Below, one piece after another: positions 59,276 through 64,000 of a DNA stretch of 64,000 nt; the first letter of the stretch is position 1; every line of letters begins with the position of its first letter. Under the pieces are notes generated by a model that was not told the origin of the DNA, did no database searches, and saw only the letters and a list, made by a program, of their open reading frames with translations. Location: the NCBI GenBank assembly GCA_944472135.2, contig OX235262.1:25839362-25903361 (forward strand). Direction: 5' to 3'. Both the position numbers and the translations under genes were made by a program. This DNA comes from Trichobilharzia regenti. Taxonomy: Eukaryota > Platyhelminthes > Trematoda > Strigeidida > Schistosomatidae.

Positions 59276-59964
59276 AGATTGATTGACGCTGTCTTTTTTA
59301 CCAGTTTCAGGATATCATCAAATTTTGGCTCGATACCCTCATCCTCCATACGGGAGCTTATCTTCACCCACTTCCTTTGCAGTCGAGTAGGTAGGCGTCT
59401 TGCTATTACTTCTAGTATAAAACTCGAGTTGAGGTCACTCATGCGATTCATCGAAATCATTGCATTCTTGTAAATTAGCAAATTATTCAAAAACTCAGTG
59501 AGTGCCTGGGAGTCATCCTGTAATTGACCACCATTACCCTTAACAGCCTCGAATAATTTCCCTACAATCATCGAAGGTCTTCCAAACCTTTGACGTAGTA
59601 TGCTCATAGCCTCGTAGTAGCCCTCTTTTGGCTTCATAAACTTACAACACTGTATAGCTCTTGCAGCAACTCCAGTGCAATACCTCATCAAATACATTAA
59701 CTTCATTTCATCACTTAATAAAAAACCACTCAACATGATCTCAAACTCCTTTACAAATTGTAAATAATCAGCCGGGTTTCCATCAAAACACCGTGGTTCA
59801 AATTTAGGGAGTTTGATGTTCCTATTATCCCTGAACGGCGAAACAGTAACATCAACCATGTCATGCTTAACATCAGACACATCGTTACAATTAACAGACA
59901 AGTCAACATGACTTACTTTCCTGTTTGCATCCAAGACGCTCTGTCCCTTCTTTGACCCAGGCAT
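59272..59964 (-). CDS. BEL/Pao Gag N-terminal part
   Basis: 230 residues starting MPGSKKGQSV. The core KLPKFEPRCFDGNPADYLQF and the following F..IL...MKL.YL..C region match the Pao-family gag domain (DUF1759-like). LPTRLQRKWVKISS follows. It ends SINL at TGA (59272-59274), just after an A-AAA-AAG heptamer at 59293-59299. Gag would form the particle that packages the element's RNA. Confidence 0.85.
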   Translation of the reverse strand: MPGSKKGQSVLDANRKVSHVDLSVNCNDVSDVKHDMVDVTVSPFRDNRNIKLPKFEPRCFDGNPADYLQFVKEFEIMLSGFLLSDEMKLMYLMRYCTGVAARAIQCCKFMKPKEGYYEAMSILRQRFGRPSMIVGKLFEAVKGNGGQLQDDSQALTEFLNNLLIYKNAMISMNRMSDLNSSFILEVIARRLPTRLQRKWVKISSRMEDEGIEPKFDDILKLVKKTASINL

Positions 59965-60108
59965 TGTTGAACTTGACCAAATTCCAAAAACGTTCCAGAT
60001 ATTGCTTGTTCAAAGAGGACTTGATCGGCACCAGGAGAGATGAACGGTGACTATCCAAACTTTCACCAACTGTTTGAATCCGCCAGATCTGTTTCTATCG
60101 TCAGAAAC

Positions 60109-60465
60109 TGTCAATCACGTCTCATAAACCGTTAATGCCCAGCTCTCGCTACGCTCGGGCCCACGCTGTTCCTTTGAGTTTCAGAAACGCTTAGTAATAA
60201 CGGACGGACGAACCAAAACACCGATCTGCTGCTTGTTATTTCTTTATTGTTACACCAACATATAAAAGGAATAAACGAACTAAGGTCTGAAAACAAATAT
60301 TACAATAATAAATCTCTGTATTGCTTCTGACGATGTTTCACTCTTCTTTCTAAACAGCGACCGATGAGACGATGACTGTCGTATTGATGCCTCCGCGAAA
60401 ATTGGGGAAGTTGATTTTGAGCAAACAACCATGAATTGATCGTTCAATCTTCAACTCCATTGACA
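60109..60465 (-). repeat. 5' LTR of the minus-strand BEL element
   Basis: 357 bp with TGTCAAT...ATTGACA ends; target duplication cccaa abuts it at 60466-60470. Confidence 0.95.
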
Positions 60466-60470
60466 CCCAA

Positions 60471-61074
60471 GTAAGTTTTGGATGGATTAAAAATACTTGG
60501 GAAAAAATAAAGCTTGAAGTCATTCCACAATATAACTTAGGTGTGTACAAATCCGAATATCATTTTTGATTTATAACCAAATTGGGTAATAAGGAAGCTA
60601 TTTTTACAGATACGATCAGTTATGTTATAAGTTACAATCGTGACGTTGTATTACAAATTAATACTTTTCCATTGGTATTAGAGTATATTCCACAAATGTA
60701 ATCCAGGTTGCGTCGTGGGGAAAGTTAATTCGTTATTAACTAGGCAACTGAAAATATGGGACCAATAATGTTTGCAGATCATTTGTCATTGTAAATGGTC
60801 AAATATCCACATTATTCATTCTCATTCAAAAAGTCAAATGGAAGCTAAAATGGTGAGAGAAAAAAGAAGACAAACAACAGCAACGCAAAAGAAAGCAAGA
60901 GGAGTCATTAAGGAGTGATTAATAAATATATACATATATATTCTGTTTAGTAACTATGCTTATTTTTGTTCCCTAACTAACTAGTCCCGTTATGCTAACT
61001 TTTATATTATGTGTGAACTAATATTACTGTCCTGTGCAGAAATATTTATCATCTGGTTCCAATAATATTAAAAT
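60471..61074. other. Gap between the two BEL elements
   Basis: Holds a CR1-like 3' UTR remnant (ctatttttacagatacgatcag near 60597) and AT-rich text. Confidence 0.4.
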
Positions 61075-61542
61075 TTATAATTGTAGTTTGTTGTAACTAC
61101 ACGTGTTTAAAGAACTTAAAATATCTATGTAGGGTGAAAAAGAAGGTGTAAGAGTCAGGCGCAAAAGTGCACTGTCATCTTTGAGTAGTCTGGTGACTGA
61201 GGAGATGAACACTGGAAGTGTGTTTGCATCGCGCACATTAGCTGGTAGTCTATTCCAAATGACTGAAAACTTATTTAAGAAAAAGTTGTACCGCACGTAA
61301 GTCTGACAGTGCTCTATAACAGCTACGTTGTGATGATTTCTAAGATTGTAACTGATGACAGCGGTAGGTTTAGTTATTGGTTCAGAGAAATGCAAGAGAA
61401 GATTAGTTAGCTTGTAGTAAAAGATAAGGTTTAGCATAAGGCGTCTTTTCCAGAGGGGTTCTAATCTTAGTCTTTTGCATCGCTCATTGTATTCCAGACC
61501 ACTTTCTAAACCAAGAGTTCTTGAGGTAAACTGCCGTTGCAC
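61075..61542 (-). pseudogene. CR1-like RT C-terminal fragment
   Basis: 155 open codons: TSRTLGLESGLEYNER, RLRLEPLWKRRLMLNLIFYYKL, ISYNLRNHHN, YNFFLNKFSVIWNRLPANVRD and NTCSYNKLQL. This is the usual end of a CR1-group polyprotein, unbroken. It is 5' truncated. A homologous piece lies at 63877-64000. Confidence 0.75.
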
Positions 61543-61595
61543 ACCCTTTGACTAAAGCTTGTCATTTTGTCTGAGTTCGCTAAGAATAAACGGGC

Positions 61596-61954
61596 TGTCA
61601 ATGGAGTTGAAGACTGAACGATCAATTCATGGTTGTTTGCTCAAAACCAACTTCCCCAATTTTCGCGGAGGCATCAATACGACAGTCATCGTCTCATCGG
61701 TCGCCGTTCAGAAAGAAGTCAGCAGAAAACCGTCAGAAGTAATATTGTGATTTATTATTGTAATATTTGTTCACAGACCTTAGTTCGTTTATTCCTTTTA
61801 TATGTTGGTGTAACAATAAAGAAATAACAAGCAGCAGATCGGTGTTTTGGTTCGTTCGTCCGTTATTACTAAGCGTTTCTGAAACTCAAAGGAACAGCGT
61901 GGGCCCGAGCGTAGCGAGAGCTGGGCATTAACGGTTTATGAGACGTGATTGACA
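61596..61954 (+). repeat. 5' LTR of the plus-strand BEL element
   Basis: 359 bp, TGTCAAT...ATTGACA, with caataaagaaataa. It differs slightly from the minus-strand LTRs. Confidence 0.95.
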
Positions 61955-61972
61955 GTTTCTGACGACAGAAAC
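61955..61972 (+). other. Leader hairpin next to the 5' LTR
   Basis: GTTTCTG-ACGA-CAGAAAC forms a 7-bp stem with a 4-base loop directly after the LTR, where a tRNA primer site is expected. The minus-strand element has the same hairpin with one change (ACGATAGAAAC). Confidence 0.7.
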
Positions 61973-62098
61973 AGATCTGGCGGATTCAAACAGTTGGTGA
62001 AAGTTTGGATAGTCACCGTTCATCTCTCCTGGTGCCGATCAAGTCCTCTTTGAACAAGCAATATCTGGAACGTTTTTGGAATTTGGTCAAGTTCAACA

Positions 62099-63206
62099 AT
62101 GCCTGGGTCAAAGAAGGGACAGAGCGTCTTGGATGCAAACAGGAAAGTAAGTCATGTTGACTTGTCTGTTAATTGTAACGATGTGTCTGATGTTAAGCAT
62201 GACATGGTTGATGTTACTGTTTCGCCGTTCAGGGATAATAGGAACATCAAACTCCCTAAATTTGAACCACGGTGTTTTGATGGAAACCCGGCTGATTATT
62301 TACAATTTGTAAAGGAGTTTGAGATCATGTTGAGTGGTTTTTTATTAAGTGATGAATTGAAATTGATGTAGTTGATGAGGTATTGCACTGGAGATGCTTC
62401 AAGGGCTATACAGTGCTGTAAGCTCATGCCCCCTAATGAGGGATACGCTGAGGCTATGAGCATATTACGTCAAAGGTTTGGAAGACCTTTGATGATTGTA
62501 AGGAACGTATACGAAGCTGTCAAAGGTAATGGCAGTCAACTTCGAGATGACTCCCAGGCACTTACTGAGTTTTTAGATAATCTTATGACTTATAAGAATA
62601 CCTTGATTTCTATGAATCGCATGAGTGACCTCAACTCCAGCTCAGTCCTAGAGGTAATTGCGAGACGCCTACCTACTCGACTGCAAAGGAAATGGGTAAA
62701 AATAAGCTCTCGTATAGAGGCGGAGGGTATCGAGCCAAGGTTTGATGATATTCTTAGACTGGTGAAGGACAGTGTCAACCAGGCGATGGGCAAATTCGCC
62801 AGCATTTTGCATTCTAAGGTAGAACCTAAGGAACCAGTGAATATAAGGAAGGCATTTGTGGTGAAGTCTCAAGACACAACGAGAAAGGATGAGTGTATTG
62901 TCTGCCATAACATGCATCAATTGAGTGATTGTAATCGCTTTATCGCTATGTCACCCGTAGAAAGGTTAAAATGGCAAAGCAGAAGCGGCTGTGTTTCAGT
63001 TGTTTAAAGATTGGGCATACAAAGTGGAATTGTAAGGCGACAAATAAAAGAAGTAGTGGTTTAACGGATATGCACCCACTTCTGAGAACAGTGAACGAAC
63101 CTGGGAGTTCGGTTAATTGTAATAGTATCTCTAGACCCCTTGACATCCCACAAGTTTTCTTGGGGGTATTACCAGTTAAGGTGAAAGGACCGAAATCTTC
63201 AGTAGA
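62099..63206 (+). pseudogene. BEL/Pao gag, broken
   Basis: Starts MPGSKKGQSV, identical to the minus-strand copy. A premature TAG lies at 62369-62371, replacing a TAT; the frame goes on to 63007 (LMRYCTG ... LPTRLQRKWVKISS). First zinc knuckle CIVCHNMHQLSDC. After a one-base loss near 62970 the frame at 62971 holds the second knuckle CFSCLKIGHTKWNC. Both knuckles are intact here, unlike the left copy. Confidence 0.85.
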
Positions 63207-63870
63207 GACTTATGCGGCTGAAATTATCCGTAACTTATCAAGGTCATTGGTGGAGTGAGACGCTCGAAGGTCATTTTCGTCCATATTAGTCGGCCATGTT
63301 GGATTGCAGTTCCGTAGCTCTTCGTGTACGCGTTTGTTGTTCCGTTTATCCTGCCGTTATACACGACTTATCTTGTTGCGTATTGTTCACAAATGTTGCG
63401 TTTCACCTCATTTTTTGTTTCTGTTGCTGTTAAAATGAATTATTTCTTTGGTTTTGGAACTTTTCACTACCAGGTCAGTGCATTCATTTCGGTGTAATTG
63501 TTTCATACCTTGTATTTATGCGGCTTTCAGTGTGACTTATGCATTGTTGGATAATGGTTCAGACGTTACATTGATAGATGCTGAACTGGCTGATTGCTTG
63601 GGTATTAAAGGCCCTAAGCAACCCTTGGTTGTAAATACTTTCAATTCTGCGAAAACAGTAGTATGTGAGCGAGTGTCATTTCAGTTAGAATCCTTGGCTA
63701 CTGGGGAGATCGTGGAGGTGGATACTGCTTACACTACCTCCAGTATGAAACTTGGCGAAGCTATAGTACCTAGTCGTGAAACGGTTGTCGGTAAGCCATA
63801 CCTGTGTGACATACCTCTTCCAACATTGCAAGATGGAAGAGTGAGAGTACTCATTGGAAAAGACGCCTTA
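63207..63870 (+). pseudogene. BEL/Pao aspartic protease region, interrupted
   Basis: VETYA at about 63204-63215 resumes after the insertion as TYALLDNGSDVTLIDAELAD. The D-N-G-S triad stands where D-S/T-G is usual for aspartic proteases, so activity is doubtful. The frame then reads GIKGPKQPLVVNTFN to LIGKDALS. It is truncated by a CR1-like piece at about 63877. Confidence 0.75.
63216..63533. mobile_element. 318-bp insertion in the protease region
   Basis: Flanked by gacttatgc at 63207-63215 and 63534-63542 (9 bp). Interior is T-rich with no coding domain. Ends share only a short ctgaaa/tttcag inverted match. A 9-bp duplication suits several DNA transposon groups, but the class is undetermined. 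Confidence 0.7.
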
Positions 63871-63876
63871 AGCTAA

Positions 63877-64000
63877 ACCTAATCTTTTACTATAAGCTAA
63901 CTAATCTTCTCTTGCATTCCTCCGAGCCAATAACTAAACCTACCGCTGTCGTCAGTTACAATCTTAGAAATCATCACAACCTAGCTGCTATGGAGCACTG
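63877..64000 (+). pseudogene. CR1-like RT C-terminal fragment
   Basis: Reads YYKLTNLLLHSSEPITKPTA and SYNLRNHHNLAAMEHC, homologous to the minus fragment at 61075-61542, and continues past the window edge. Confidence 0.7.

Larger units (their letters stand above)
56518..60465 (-). mobile_element. Complete but pol-less BEL/Pao retrotransposon
   Basis: LTRs at 60109-60465 (5') and 56518-56874 (3'), both 357 bp with TGTCAAT...ATTGACA type ends. Target duplication cccaa lies at 56513-56517 and 60466-60470. A polypurine-like GGGGAG sits next to the 3' LTR on the sense strand. The interior (3.2 kb) has a gag frame and a second frame but no recognisable RT, RNase H or integrase. This suggests a non-autonomous, Gag-encoding derivative. 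Confidence 0.92.
61596..64000 (+). mobile_element. BEL/Pao retrotransposon, runs off the window
   Basis: 5' LTR 61596-61954, then gag from 62099, zinc knuckles and the protease region to about 63870. It is head to head with the element at 56518-60465. It carries a nonsense codon, a frame shift, a 318-bp insertion and a CR1-like insertion, so it is inactive as seen. Confidence 0.88.

Overview
The window is AT-rich, repeat-dominated animal DNA, most consistent with a digenean flatworm of the Schistosoma type. Three things point there. First, tRNA-derived short repeats carry a hammerhead ribozyme core with a minimal stem III, the architecture known from the schistosome Sm-alpha family. Second, the retroelement mix is RTE/SR2-like, CR1-like, Penelope-like and BEL/Pao. 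Third, the host gene has a 40-bp micro-intron next to multi-kilobase introns. The species cannot be fixed from the sequence alone. Family names are by eye from motifs; no database search was run.

Host genes. One gene can be assembled on the minus strand from nine exons (46624 down to 18761). Every exon has an AG acceptor and GT donor where required, and all phases agree, giving a 319-residue basic, probably nuclear, partly coiled-coil protein that I do not recognise. Its introns hold about half of the window's transposons. A second, unconnected minus-strand exon (13691-13836) encodes a membrane-like segment of another gene.

Layout. 1-5.4 kb: a solo LTR inside a TA repeat, tRNA-SINE, and pieces of non-LTR elements. 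5.56-9.90 kb: a 5'-complete RTE-like element inserted in a hammerhead SINE and itself carrying a 575-bp insertion. 10-18.7 kb: hammerhead SINEs, a Penelope-like fragment with a GIY-YIG motif, and an orphan exon. 18.7-46.6 kb: the nine-exon gene, with nested RTE insertions whose target-site duplications are readable. Intron 3 holds a head-to-tail pair of RTE copies, one with an uninterrupted 1142-residue endonuclease-reverse transcriptase frame. 47-56 kb: CR1-like and Penelope-like remnants, a long palindrome, and a BEL solo LTR. 56.5-64 kb: two BEL/Pao elements head to head. The left one is structurally complete (LTRs, 5-bp duplication) but lacks pol; the right one runs off the window.

Together the window is a layered record of retrotransposition. 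Two kinds of self-cleaving RNA motif appear in it: a hammerhead in the SINEs (one copy with an intact core) and a possible HDV-like fold at the exact 5' end of the RTE elements.
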